Positions 23,734-31,139 of a stretch of DNA of 54,449 nucleotides are shown here, in pieces. The stretch's first letter is position 1. Each line of letters opens with the position of its first letter. The stretch is taken from contig CAILLM010000005.1 in NCBI GenBank assembly GCA_903835075.1, positions 1 through 54,449 on the forward strand. Reading direction: 5' to 3'. A model generated the notes under the pieces. The model was not told where the DNA came from. It searched no databases and saw only the letters and a list, made by a program, of their open reading frames with translations. The DNA is from Candidatus Staskawiczbacteria bacterium. GTDB lineage: Bacteria; Patescibacteria; Paceibacteria; Paceibacterales; Staskawiczbacteraceae. The position numbers and the translations under genes were made by a program.

Positions 23734-25182
23734 TTACCTAACCCAATATTTTTGTTTTGCAGATTCATCTTCTTTGTTTTGAACTTCAAATTTTTCTTCT
23801 TTAGATTTTTCAGCCAAAGTTTGCAATTCCTTTTCGCTCAATTCAGCCAATTTTTTAGATTCTTTTTCCAAAAATTCTTTTGTATTTTTCTTGGGGTCAT
23901 CCAAAACATAACTCAAGAGAATATCTAAAATTTGTCCAATTTTTGGCCCTGGTCTTACGCCCAAAACAGACATCAAATTATTTCCATTTATTTTTAGCAT
24001 CTTAACAGAAATAGGGTCTTTTGAAACCTTCTCAACTAAATATTTTAAATGGCGCAATTTATATGGTTCAGCTTTTGGAACCCCAGAACCAATTCTATCT
24101 GCCTGCCTTACTTGCAACAATTCTTCCATATTTTCTGGGCCAACATTTTTAACCAGCCTTCGTACCGAAGCCTCTCCAACCTCATCTACATTATAATAGA
24201 AGAGATGATATCTTACTAACTTTGTAATTTTTTCAATTTCTTTTTTTGAAAACTTTAAATTATTTAAAATTTGGAAACACATTCTTGCCCCAATCATTTC
24301 ATGATTATAAAAAGTTGCACCTTCTCCTTCACCAACTTTTGATCTTGGCTTACCAATGTCGTGCAACAGGGAAGCGATTCTCACATACATATTTAATTTT
24401 TTCTTTGCAGTAAATTCTAATGCCTTTATTGCATGCATATAACAATCATAAATATGGTGTTTATTTTGTGCCACCCCATAATTTTCCAATAACTCAGGAA
24501 TTATATATTTCAGCAATTCCAATTCGCGCAACAACTCAACACCCTCGGCCGCTTTATCAGCCATAATTATTTTTATAAATTCATCACGAATTCTTTCTTT
24601 TGAAACAGCCTCTAGCCAAATGCTATTTTTTTTAATTGCTTCTGCAGTTTTTTCTTCAATTGTAAAATCTAAAGTTGTAGCAAACCTTACGGCCCTTAAC
24701 ATTCTTAAAGCATCTTCATTAAACCTTTCGTTAGGATTACCAACAGTTCTAATAATTTTATTTTTTAAATCTTCTTGTCCTTCAAACAAATCAACTATTT
24801 TCTTTTTGCCATCCATAGCAACTGCGTTAACCGTAAAATCCCGACGAGATAAGTCATCTTCAATGTTCTGGGCATATTGTACTTCGTCGGGATGCCTTTT
24901 GTCAGAATATTCTGCTTCAAATCTATAGGTAGTAATTTCTATTTCAGCTAATTTTTCGTTTTTACTACCAGTTTTGGCGGTTACAGTTAAAAAGTTGTTT
25001 TCATAAAAACTATCGGGAAATATTTCCTGTATTTCTTCGGGCTTGGCATTAGTTGTTACATCCCAGTCTTTAGGCTCTGCCCCAAGCAAAAAATCACGTA
25101 CGCATCCGCCCACAATATATGCTTCAAAACCAGCTTTTTCAAGCTTTCCAATTATATTTTTAACTTCTTTAGGAATAATCAT
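23734..25182 (-). CDS. cca: CCA tRNA nucleotidyltransferase with HD domain
   Basis: Adds or repairs the 3' CCA of tRNAs, which is required here because none of the four visible tRNA genes encodes it. The 482 residues contain the class II nucleotidyltransferase head (YIVGGCVRDFLLGAEPKDWD at about 19-38, with the metal-binding DWD), the RRDFTVNAVAMDG motif near 113-125, the neck region with the nucleotide-selecting ERFNEDALRMLRAVRFATTL, and an HD domain (LLHDIGKPRSK near 287-297). The C-terminal 45 residues are Lys/Glu-rich and low complexity. It is immediately upstream of tRNA-Pro on the same strand. Confidence 0.95.
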   Translation of the reverse strand: MIIPKEVKNIIGKLEKAGFEAYIVGGCVRDFLLGAEPKDWDVTTNAKPEEIQEIFPDSFYENNFLTVTAKTGSKNEKLAEIEITTYRFEAEYSDKRHPDEVQYAQNIEDDLSRRDFTVNAVAMDGKKKIVDLFEGQEDLKNKIIRTVGNPNERFNEDALRMLRAVRFATTLDFTIEEKTAEAIKKNSIWLEAVSKERIRDEFIKIIMADKAAEGVELLRELELLKYIIPELLENYGVAQNKHHIYDCYMHAIKALEFTAKKKLNMYVRIASLLHDIGKPRSKVGEGEGATFYNHEMIGARMCFQILNNLKFSKKEIEKITKLVRYHLFYYNVDEVGEASVRRLVKNVGPENMEELLQVRQADRIGSGVPKAEPYKLRHLKYLVEKVSKDPISVKMLKINGNNLMSVLGVRPGPKIGQILDILLSYVLDDPKKNTKEFLEKESKKLAELSEKELQTLAEKSKEEKFEVQNKEDESAKQKYWVR

Positions 25183-25282
25183 CTCTATATATATGTATTT
25201 AGATATATTAGCTCAAATCTTGTGTTTTTTCAATTTTTTATGTAAAATATGCTAAACAATAATATAATTATCATTTGCAAAA

Positions 25283-25621
25283 ATGTCATCAGAAATAAGC
25301 AAAAAAGAGGTAAAAGCCTCTGGAGTAAAGTTTTTTATTGAAAAAGAGGGCAAAGAAGTTGCCCGCGCTTTTTTATATATAATGAGCAATGATTTAAAAA
25401 AAGAGCCGTTTGGGCTATTAGAGGATTTATTTGTTGATGAAAGCTTGAGGGGTCAAGGAATTGGCACAGAACTTTTAAATATAGTTATTTCTGAAGCAAA
25501 AAATCTTAACTGTTATAAACTTATTGCCACCAGTCGGCATGAAAGGGAAGGAGTACACAGAATGTATGAAAAAGCTGGTTTTGAAAAATTTGGAATAGAA
25601 TTTAAAATGTATTTTAAATAA
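25283..25621 (+). CDS. GNAT-family N-acetyltransferase
   Basis: A 112-residue minimal GNAT domain. It has the acetyl-CoA loop FVDESLRGQGIGTELLNIVI (about 52-71) and the late motif HREREGVHRMYEKAGFEKFG (His92 in the sequence is HERE; about 91-110), typical of acyltransferases acting on amino groups of small molecules or protein N termini. The substrate is unknown. It is the first gene of a plus-strand block divergent from cca; the 100-base AT-rich gap must hold both promoters. yvcK begins 4 bases after its stop. Confidence 0.88.
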   Translation: MSSEISKKEVKASGVKFFIEKEGKEVARAFLYIMSNDLKKEPFGLLEDLFVDESLRGQGIGTELLNIVISEAKNLNCYKLIATSRHEREGVHRMYEKAGFEKFGIEFKMYFK

Positions 25622-25625
25622 CAAT

Positions 25626-26624
25626 ATGACAGATAAAAAACAAAAAATTGTTACTATTGGCGGAGGCTCGGGAAGCTTTGTGGTTTTAACGGGTTTAAAG
25701 AAATATCCCGTTGATTTAGCGGCCGTGGTTACTATGTCTGACGATGGTGGTTCTACTGGCGCCCTAAGAGATGAGCTTGGTGTTTTGCCACCAGGTGATG
25801 TAAGGCAATGCTTGGTTGCACTTTCATATTCTAGTAAAACTTTAAGAGAGTTGTTTAATTATAGATATGGTGCTGGCGGCTTGATGGGACATAGTTTTGG
25901 TAACATTTTTATATCTACATTAGAAAAAATCACGGGTGGGTTTGACACTGCGCTAATAGAGGCTAGCAGAATTCTAAGAATTAAAGGATATGTTTTGCCA
26001 GTTACATTAAAAAGTACACGACTTATAGCATCACTAAAAAATGGGGAAAAGCTTGTTGGCGAAAAAAATATTGATTGTTGTGAAAGTAATTTTCACGATA
26101 TAAAAAAACTATATTTAAAACCTCAAGCAAGATTAAATCCTAAAATTTTCCAATTTATAAAAGAAGCAGATAAAATAATTATCAACCCAGGGAGCTTATA
26201 CTCAAGCTTACTGCCAAACTTTTTGGTTCAAGGATTGCCCGAAGCTCTTGCAAGGTCTAAAGCAAAAATTATATGTGTTGCTAATTTAATGAATAAAGAC
26301 TGCCAAACTAATAACTTTACTTTAAATGAATATATTTCTGCATTAGAAAAATACCTAGGGAAAAACATCATTAAATATGTTATTTACAATACAGAAATCC
26401 CAGAAAAAAGATTAATAAAAAAATATGCCGAGAAGGGGGAAAAGCTTATGAGAATTGAGGAGCATCCAGGAGACTTAGAAAAAATGACAAACATTAAATT
26501 TTTAGGTCACAAGTTGTTAAGTCACAAAGTCATCAAAGCCGACAAAAATGACGCTGTGGCAAAAGAAAGGTCTTTAGTTAGACACGACTCAGCAAAATTA
26601 GCCAAAATAATCTATAATATATAG
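25626..26624 (+). CDS. YvcK/CofD-like protein (gluconeogenesis factor family)
   Basis: A 332-residue protein of the YvcK branch of the CofD-like fold. In Firmicutes YvcK binds UDP-GlcNAc-type nucleotide sugars and is needed for growth on gluconeogenic carbon and for cell shape. Motifs are IGGGSGSFVVLTGLKKYP (about 12-29), MSDDGGSTGALRDELGVLPP then GDVRQCLVALS, GHSFGNIF near 89-96 and IINPGSLYSSLLPN near 195-208. It lacks the LPPG context of the coenzyme F420 enzyme CofD in its second half. It is probably coupled to the GNAT gene before it and the HAD gene after it. Confidence 0.9.
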   Translation: MTDKKQKIVTIGGGSGSFVVLTGLKKYPVDLAAVVTMSDDGGSTGALRDELGVLPPGDVRQCLVALSYSSKTLRELFNYRYGAGGLMGHSFGNIFISTLEKITGGFDTALIEASRILRIKGYVLPVTLKSTRLIASLKNGEKLVGEKNIDCCESNFHDIKKLYLKPQARLNPKIFQFIKEADKIIINPGSLYSSLLPNFLVQGLPEALARSKAKIICVANLMNKDCQTNNFTLNEYISALEKYLGKNIIKYVIYNTEIPEKRLIKKYAEKGEKLMRIEEHPGDLEKMTNIKFLGHKLLSHKVIKADKNDAVAKERSLVRHDSAKLAKIIYNI

Positions 26625-26630
26625 AAGCAC

Positions 26631-27248
26631 ATGATTTTACTTTTTGATTTAGACCACGTTTTGTTAGATATTGAACGCTTTAAAAAAGATAAAAGTGAAA
26701 TTTTTGGCTTAACCAAAGAAGAAAATGAAAGGCAGGGCTATGAGCTTTTTAAAAAACATGGCGTTGGATATAACCCATATAAGCACATAAAATTTTTAAA
26801 AGAATCTGGCCATATAAAAACCGACGAGGAAGAAAAATATATTACAGAAAAATTTCAAGAAATAGTAAAAAATACCGATGACTATTTATTTTCTGGAGCA
26901 GAAGACACTTTAGCCTATTTAAAAAACAAAGGTTACAAAATGATATTAATGACTTTTGGAGACCCCCAAATGCAACAACCAAAAGTTGATAATTCTCGAA
27001 TAAAAAAATATTTTGAAAAAATAATATACGAAGAAAAGGGGAAGGCTCAAAGTGATTTTCTTAAAAGTTTAACAGATTCAAAAGAAGAGGTGATGATTAT
27101 AGAAGATAGGGGAGAGCAGTCTGTGGCAATGCAAAAAGCCGTTGGCAACCACGCTAAAATATTCTTAGTTGAAGGGCCATTTTCAAGTGACACAGAACAC
27201 GGCGAAGAAATACATAAAAGCGTAAATGAGCTCAAAGACATTCTGTAA
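26631..27248 (+). CDS. HAD-superfamily hydrolase
   Basis: A 205-residue HAD phosphatase-like protein. Motif I is LLFDLDHVLLD (about 3-13, nucleophile Asp plus Asp+2). The cap is helical (about 20-85). Motif II is MILMTFGDP near 104-112, and the acidic motif IV is VMIIEDRGEQS near 154-164. Haloacid dehalogenase-like subfamilies with this size include small phosphatases of sugars or nucleotides; the substrate is unassigned. Spacing of 6 bases from yvcK suggests cotranscription. tRNA-Arg follows about 50 bases later. Confidence 0.85.
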   Translation: MILLFDLDHVLLDIERFKKDKSEIFGLTKEENERQGYELFKKHGVGYNPYKHIKFLKESGHIKTDEEEKYITEKFQEIVKNTDDYLFSGAEDTLAYLKNKGYKMILMTFGDPQMQQPKVDNSRIKKYFEKIIYEEKGKAQSDFLKSLTDSKEEVMIIEDRGEQSVAMQKAVGNHAKIFLVEGPFSSDTEHGEEIHKSVNELKDIL

Positions 27249-27296
27249 AATTGTTTTTTTAGGCTTTTTAGGTTAAAATAACAATAAGTTAATTTT

Positions 27297-27369
27297 GCCC
27301 TCGTGGTGAAATCGGATATCACACTTGGCTTCGAACCAAGAATTCCGGGTTCGAGTCCTGGCGAGGGCA
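27297..27369 (+). tRNA. tRNA-Arg (anticodon TCG)
   Basis: Acceptor GCCCTCG with CGAGGGC; D stem GTGA/TCAC; anticodon stem CTTGG/CCAAG with loop CTTCGAA; T arm CGGGT-TCGAGTC-CTGG region. The discriminator is A and no CCA is encoded. It reads CGA and, by wobble, other CGN codons. A dispersed repeat begins two bases after its 3' end. Confidence 0.92.
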
Positions 27370-27370
27370 C

Positions 27371-27393
27371 ACTTCGACAAGTTCAGTGCAAGC
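27371..27393 (+). repeat. Dispersed repeat directly 3' of tRNA-Arg
   Basis: ACTTCGACAAGTTCAGTGCA then AGC. It has the same offset from the tRNA end as the related copy after tRNA-Lys (27871). The pilin gene and tRNA-Lys lie between the two copies. Confidence 0.65.
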
Positions 27394-27410
27394 CTAAATT
27401 TAAAAAATTT

Positions 27411-27791
27411 ATGAAAAAAATACTATCATCTCTGGCTATATTATTTTTATTATCAATAATCTTTGTGCCCACCTCAATTTATGCAGCAGACCAAGGATGG
27501 GTGACTTGTGGTAATGGAGACAACCCAACCCCCTGCACTTTGACTGATTTTCTAGATATGACTAAGAAAATTTTAGATTTTCTTGTAAACACGATAGCAG
27601 CACCACTAGCAGGAGTAGCAATTATAGTTGGGGGTATTCTTATGATGACTTCAGCTGGTAACCCAAATTTAATGGGCTTGGGAAAGAAAATTTTTTGGTC
27701 TGCAATTATAGGGCTAATATTAGCATTTGCTGCTAAGGCAATAATAAACTTTGTTCTAATTGCAATTGGTTGGCAAGGAGCCAAACTATAA
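27411..27791 (+). CDS. TrbC/VirB2-like pilin
   Basis: A 126-residue small membrane protein. The signal peptide is about 1-25 (ending SIYA), then a short Cys-containing periplasmic turn (CGNGDNPTPC), then two hydrophobic helices (about 52-75 and 87-118). This is the VirB2/TrbC pilin layout. I start at the ATG at 27411, because frames opening earlier run through tRNA-Arg. It resembles the N-terminal membrane parts of the three large proteins at 45003, 48638 and 49706 and may be the major subunit of the same apparatus. It stands alone between two tRNA genes, 10 kb from the secretion cluster. Confidence 0.82.
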   Translation: MKKILSSLAILFLLSIIFVPTSIYAADQGWVTCGNGDNPTPCTLTDFLDMTKKILDFLVNTIAAPLAGVAIIVGGILMMTSAGNPNLMGLGKKIFWSAIIGLILAFAAKAIINFVLIAIGWQGAKL

Positions 27792-27796
27792 AACTA

Positions 27797-27869
27797 GCCC
27801 CTATAGCTCAGCTGGTAGAGCAGTTGCCTCTTAAGCAATTGGTCACAGGTTCGAATCCTGTTGGGGGCA
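27797..27869 (+). tRNA. tRNA-Lys (anticodon CTT)
   Basis: Acceptor GCCCCTA with TGGGGGC (one T-G pair); D arm GCTC-AGCTGGTA-GAGC; anticodon stem GTTGC/GCAAT with loop CTCTTAA; T arm ACAGG-TTCGAAT-CCTGT. The discriminator is A with no encoded CCA. It reads AAG. It starts five bases after the pilin stop. Confidence 0.95.
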
Positions 27870-27870
27870 C

Positions 27871-27894
27871 ACTTTGATAAGCTCAATGCAAAGC
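27871..27894 (+). repeat. Dispersed repeat directly 3' of tRNA-Lys
   Basis: ACTTTGATAAGCTCAATGCA then AAGC, related to the copy after tRNA-Arg at 17 or more of 23 positions. CTTTG and CAAAG within it can pair. Confidence 0.6.
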
Positions 27895-27923
27895 TTTACA
27901 AAACACTAAAAATAGAGTAAAAT
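27895..27923 (+). promoter_or_regulatory. Promoter of rpsO
   Basis: TTTACA (27895-27900), a 17-base spacer, then TAAAAT (27918-27923). The predicted start near 27930 leaves a 40-base leader containing a small AGACGC/GCGTTT hairpin (27942-27957). Confidence 0.65.
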
Positions 27924-27970
27924 ATACCTATTAATTAACTTAGACGCCGGAAGCGTTTAAACAAAGAAAA

Positions 27971-28240
27971 ATGGCATTAAACACCAAAGAAAAATCAAAA
28001 ATAATAAAAGACGTAGCAGTAAATGAAAAAGACACTGGGTCTTCAGAGGTTCAAATTGGCTTATTATCAAAAGCAATAGATAAGCTTGTTTTGCATTTAA
28101 AAAAACACCCACAAGATGTTCACTCCAAAAAAGGCTTGTTAACAATGGTTATTAAAAGAAAAAAATTACTAGCTTATTTAAAAAAGACTTCAGAAAAAAG
28201 ATACGCAGTTATAATCAAAAAAATAGGACTTAAAAAATAG
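27971..28240 (+). CDS. rpsO: 30S ribosomal protein S15
   Basis: An 89-residue protein, the standard S15 length, which binds 16S rRNA early in small-subunit assembly. Conserved features are DTGSSEVQIGLLSKAIDKLV (about 20-39), the HLKKHPQDVHSKKGLLTMVI segment (about 41-60) and KRKKLLAYLKKTSEKRY. It heads an rpsO-NYN-pnp row; the rpsO-pnp pairing is widespread. The short leader hairpin between promoter and start might serve S15 autoregulation, as in other bacteria, but this is only inference. Confidence 0.97.
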   Translation: MALNTKEKSKIIKDVAVNEKDTGSSEVQIGLLSKAIDKLVLHLKKHPQDVHSKKGLLTMVIKRKKLLAYLKKTSEKRYAVIIKKIGLKK

Positions 28241-28241
28241 A

Positions 28242-28745
28242 ATGCAGCCAAAACCAAAAGAGCAGAGGGTAGAAGTGCTAATAGATGTTCAAAACTTATA
28301 TTATTCAGCAAAAAATCTTTACCACTCAAAAGTTAATTTTCAGGAAGTTTTAAAACAAGCAGTAGCGGGCAGAAAGTTTATTAGAGCTTTTGGTTATGTT
28401 GTGCGCACAAAAACTGGCGAAGAAGCGCCATTTTTTGATGCTTTGAGTAAAATTGGAATTGAAACAAGAGTAAAAGATTTGCAGGAATTTTATGGCGGAG
28501 CTAAGAAAGCTGACTGGGATGTTGGAATTGTTATTGATGCAATTAGAACAGCTCCCGGGATTGACGTAGTAGTTTTAGTTTCTGGTGATGGTGACTTTAT
28601 TGCATTAGTAGAATATTTAAAAAATATGGGAAAGAGGGTAGAGGTGGCGGCTTTCGGCAGATCCACTTCTGGCAAACTAAAAGAATCCGCCGATGAATTT
28701 ATTGATTTAGACACTGGCGTTGAAAAATTCTTACTAAAGAAATAA
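28242..28745 (+). CDS. NYN domain (LabA/DUF88-like) putative RNase
   Basis: A 167-residue single NYN domain, a PIN-like nuclease fold. The conserved acidic positions are present: EVLIDVQNLYYSAKNLYH (about 10-27), KADWDVGIVIDAI (about 87-99) and VVLVSGDGDFIALVEYLKNM (about 108-127), the typical Mg-binding DxxN, DxD and SGDxDF motifs. RNA is the likely substrate. It begins one base after the rpsO stop and precedes pnp, so context also favours RNA processing or decay. Confidence 0.9.
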   Translation: MQPKPKEQRVEVLIDVQNLYYSAKNLYHSKVNFQEVLKQAVAGRKFIRAFGYVVRTKTGEEAPFFDALSKIGIETRVKDLQEFYGGAKKADWDVGIVIDAIRTAPGIDVVVLVSGDGDFIALVEYLKNMGKRVEVAAFGRSTSGKLKESADEFIDLDTGVEKFLLKK

Positions 28746-28771
28746 TGAAAATAAAATAAATAGCAGGGGGA

Positions 28772-28842
28772 AGGAAGGTGTGTGCGGCTATATGAAAGTG
28801 TTGAAATTCAACTTTTTCACATATTCGTACAACTCATCTTCC
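28772..28842 (+). promoter_or_regulatory. Long hairpin in the pnp leader
   Basis: The tip is GAAAGTGTTGA (28794-28804) with TCAACTTTTTC (28808-28818). The stem continues outward through TATAT/CATAT-type pairs, TGTGCG with CGTACA, and GGAAG with CTTCC, with internal mismatches. It ends 14 bases before the pnp ATG. E. coli pnp has an RNase III-cleaved leader hairpin used for autocontrol; a parallel here is inferred, not shown. Confidence 0.55.
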
Positions 28843-28855
28843 ACTGCAAAATTAA

Positions 28856-31018
28856 ATGGCAGTAAAAGATACGTTTGAGATTCAAGTGGGCGAGCAAAAG
28901 CCCATTATAATTAAAACTACAAATTGGACCGAGCAAGCATCGGGCAGTTGTTTAATTTCTCAAGGAGAAACAGAAGTTTTGGTAACCGCAACTTTGTCAC
29001 CTCACACAAGAGAAGGAATGGATTATTTCCCATTAACAGTTGAATATGAGGAAAGGTTTTATGCAGCAGGAAAAATTTTAGGTTCACGTTTTATGAAAAG
29101 AGAGGGCAGGGCAAGCGATGAAGCAACATTAAATGCCAGAATGATTGATCGCGCAATTAGGCCTTTATTCCCAACAGACTTTATGAAAGAAGTTCAGGTT
29201 ATTGCAACCTGCTTGTCTTGGGATGGTGAAAACGATCCAGATATTTTGGGAATGATTGGATCCTCATTTGCTTTAGCTGTTTCTGAAATTCCTTGGAACG
29301 GACCCCTGGGAGCTATAAGAGTTAGCCGAGTTGCAGGCAAATTTGTTTTTAACCCAACCTACGAACAGAAAAAAGAAAGCGACATGGATTTAACTTTGTC
29401 AGCTATTTGGCAACCTGCCCTGAGCGGAGTCGAAGGGGGTGATGACATTTTAGTTAACATGATTGAAATGGGAGCTAAAGAAGTTTTGGAAAAAGATGTT
29501 TTAGAAGCTTATGAAGCGGCCAAAAAAGAATTAAAGAAAATTATTGACCTGCAAATTTCAGCTGTTAAAAAAATTGGGAAAACAAAAGATGAATTTTTGC
29601 CAGCAGTTGAATTAGACATTGCAAACGAAATAAAGGAATGGCTAGGAAATAAATTGGTTGATGCAATCACAAATGCGCCAAAAGGTGAAAAAAATCTTGG
29701 GGCTGCTGAAGATTTAAAAAAAGAATTAGTAAAATATTTGGCAGAAAAGCATCCGGGGGAGGGGAAGGAAAAACAAGTATTGGCTTTTTTTGAAAAAGAA
29801 ATTGAAAGAATAATTATCAAAAATATAATTGAAAAAGATTACCGCCCAGACGGCAGAAATTCTTTAGAAATACGACCACTGTCTTGCGAGGTTAAAGTTT
29901 TGCCAAGAGCCCATGGAAGCGCAGTATTTTTTAGGGGCTTAACAAGGGTGCTTTCTGTTTTAACTTTAGGCGGACCTGGTGATTCACAAATCTTAGAAAG
30001 CATGGAAACTACCGGAAAGAAAAGGTTTATGCACCACTATAATTTTCCTCCATTTTCTTCAGGAGAAACAGCTCCAATGCGTGGGCCAAAAAGAAGAGAA
30101 ATTGGACATGGCTCTTTAGCAGAAAAAGCATTGTTACCAGTTTTGCCAGACATAGAAACTTTTCCATACACAATTAGAATTGTTTCTGAGTGTGTTTCTT
30201 CGAATGGGTCAACTTCAATGGCTTCAACTTGTGCAGCTTGCATTGCTTTAATGGATGCAGGCGTACCAATTAAAGAACCTGTGGCTGGAATTTCTGTTGG
30301 GTTGGCCAAAGATGAAGAAACAGGAAAATATAAAGTGCTAACAGACATACAAGGACCAGAAGATCATTATGGTGATATGGATTTTAAAGTGGCTGGAACA
30401 AAAAATGGAATTACCGCAATTCAAATGGATATTAAAATAGATGGTATTAACAAAAACATAATGGAAGAGGCCTTAGCTCGCGCAAAAGATGCAAGATTTA
30501 AAATACTTGATATAATAAAAGAACAAATAGCAGAACCAAGAAAAGAATTGTCTCCTTATGCTCCAAAGATATTTACTCTTAAAATTAATCCTGCCAAAAT
30601 TGGTGAGGTTATTGGGCCAAAGGGAAGTGTAATAAATAAAATAATTGAAGAATGTGGAGTGGCAATTGATATCGATGATTCTGGCTTAGTGTTCATTACA
30701 GGAACCGATGCCGAAGGGGTTGAAAAAGCTGCCACATGGGTTAAGGGGATTGTGCGCGAAGTGGAAGTTGGCGAAGTGTTTCAAGGTAAGGTTGTAAAAA
30801 TTATGGACTTTGGTGCATTTGTTGAAATTTTGCCAGGAACCGATGGCATGGTGCATATTTCAAAATTTGTAAAAGAGAGGATACAAAGCGTATCTGAAGT
30901 TGCAAAAGAAGGGGACACTATTCCTGTTAAGGTTATGTCTGTCGACGAACTAGGCAGAATAAATCTTTCAGCAATTGATGCAGGCTTTAAGCCCGCGCTA
31001 AAAAATTCTAAACAATAA
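28856..31018 (+). CDS. pnp: Polyribonucleotide nucleotidyltransferase (PNPase)
   Basis: Phosphorolytic 3'-5' exoribonuclease of RNA decay, working with RNase Y in such bacteria. The 720 residues comprise two RNase PH domains (about 10-215 and 315-545), KH (about 553-615, INPAKIGEVIGPKGSVINKI) and S1 (about 622-700, GEVFQGKVVKIMDFGAFVEI). The catalytic-side FFRGLTRVL, GPKRREIGHGSLAEKAL and SSNGSTSMAS segments are intact. An in-frame insertion ALSGVEGG near residues 190-197, on a surface loop of the first PH domain, is encoded by the 20-bp dispersed repeat whose exact reverse complement lies in rsmA. It is preceded by a structured leader and followed by a strong terminator. Confidence 0.97.
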   Translation: MAVKDTFEIQVGEQKPIIIKTTNWTEQASGSCLISQGETEVLVTATLSPHTREGMDYFPLTVEYEERFYAAGKILGSRFMKREGRASDEATLNARMIDRAIRPLFPTDFMKEVQVIATCLSWDGENDPDILGMIGSSFALAVSEIPWNGPLGAIRVSRVAGKFVFNPTYEQKKESDMDLTLSAIWQPALSGVEGGDDILVNMIEMGAKEVLEKDVLEAYEAAKKELKKIIDLQISAVKKIGKTKDEFLPAVELDIANEIKEWLGNKLVDAITNAPKGEKNLGAAEDLKKELVKYLAEKHPGEGKEKQVLAFFEKEIERIIIKNIIEKDYRPDGRNSLEIRPLSCEVKVLPRAHGSAVFFRGLTRVLSVLTLGGPGDSQILESMETTGKKRFMHHYNFPPFSSGETAPMRGPKRREIGHGSLAEKALLPVLPDIETFPYTIRIVSECVSSNGSTSMASTCAACIALMDAGVPIKEPVAGISVGLAKDEETGKYKVLTDIQGPEDHYGDMDFKVAGTKNGITAIQMDIKIDGINKNIMEEALARAKDARFKILDIIKEQIAEPRKELSPYAPKIFTLKINPAKIGEVIGPKGSVINKIIEECGVAIDIDDSGLVFITGTDAEGVEKAATWVKGIVREVEVGEVFQGKVVKIMDFGAFVEILPGTDGMVHISKFVKERIQSVSEVAKEGDTIPVKVMSVDELGRINLSAIDAGFKPALKNSKQ
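29418..29437 (-). repeat. 20-bp repeat inserted in frame in pnp
   Basis: CCCTGAGCGGAGTCGAAGGG on the plus strand is the exact reverse complement of the rsmA copy at 36191-36210. It is read as LSGVEG. Confidence 0.8.
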
Positions 31019-31035
31019 ATAATTTATCTTTTCAT

Positions 31036-31064
31036 AAAAAGTCCTGCTCAAGCGGGACTTTTTT
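31036..31064 (+). terminator. Terminator after pnp
   Basis: AAAAAGTCCTGC and GCGGGACTTTTTT around a TCAA loop; all positions pair with one T-G. It lies 18 bases past the stop. Confidence 0.9.
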
Positions 31065-31139
31065 GTTTATGACCACTCACGCGCCTCTCCACTTTTAAAT
31101 TTACTAAATAGGGTTTAAAATAAAGTATACAAAAAAATT

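Noticed and set aside
27303..27410. Upstream extension of the pilin reading frame
   Set aside because: It would be translated from within tRNA-Arg; the ATG at 27411 gives a proper signal peptide.
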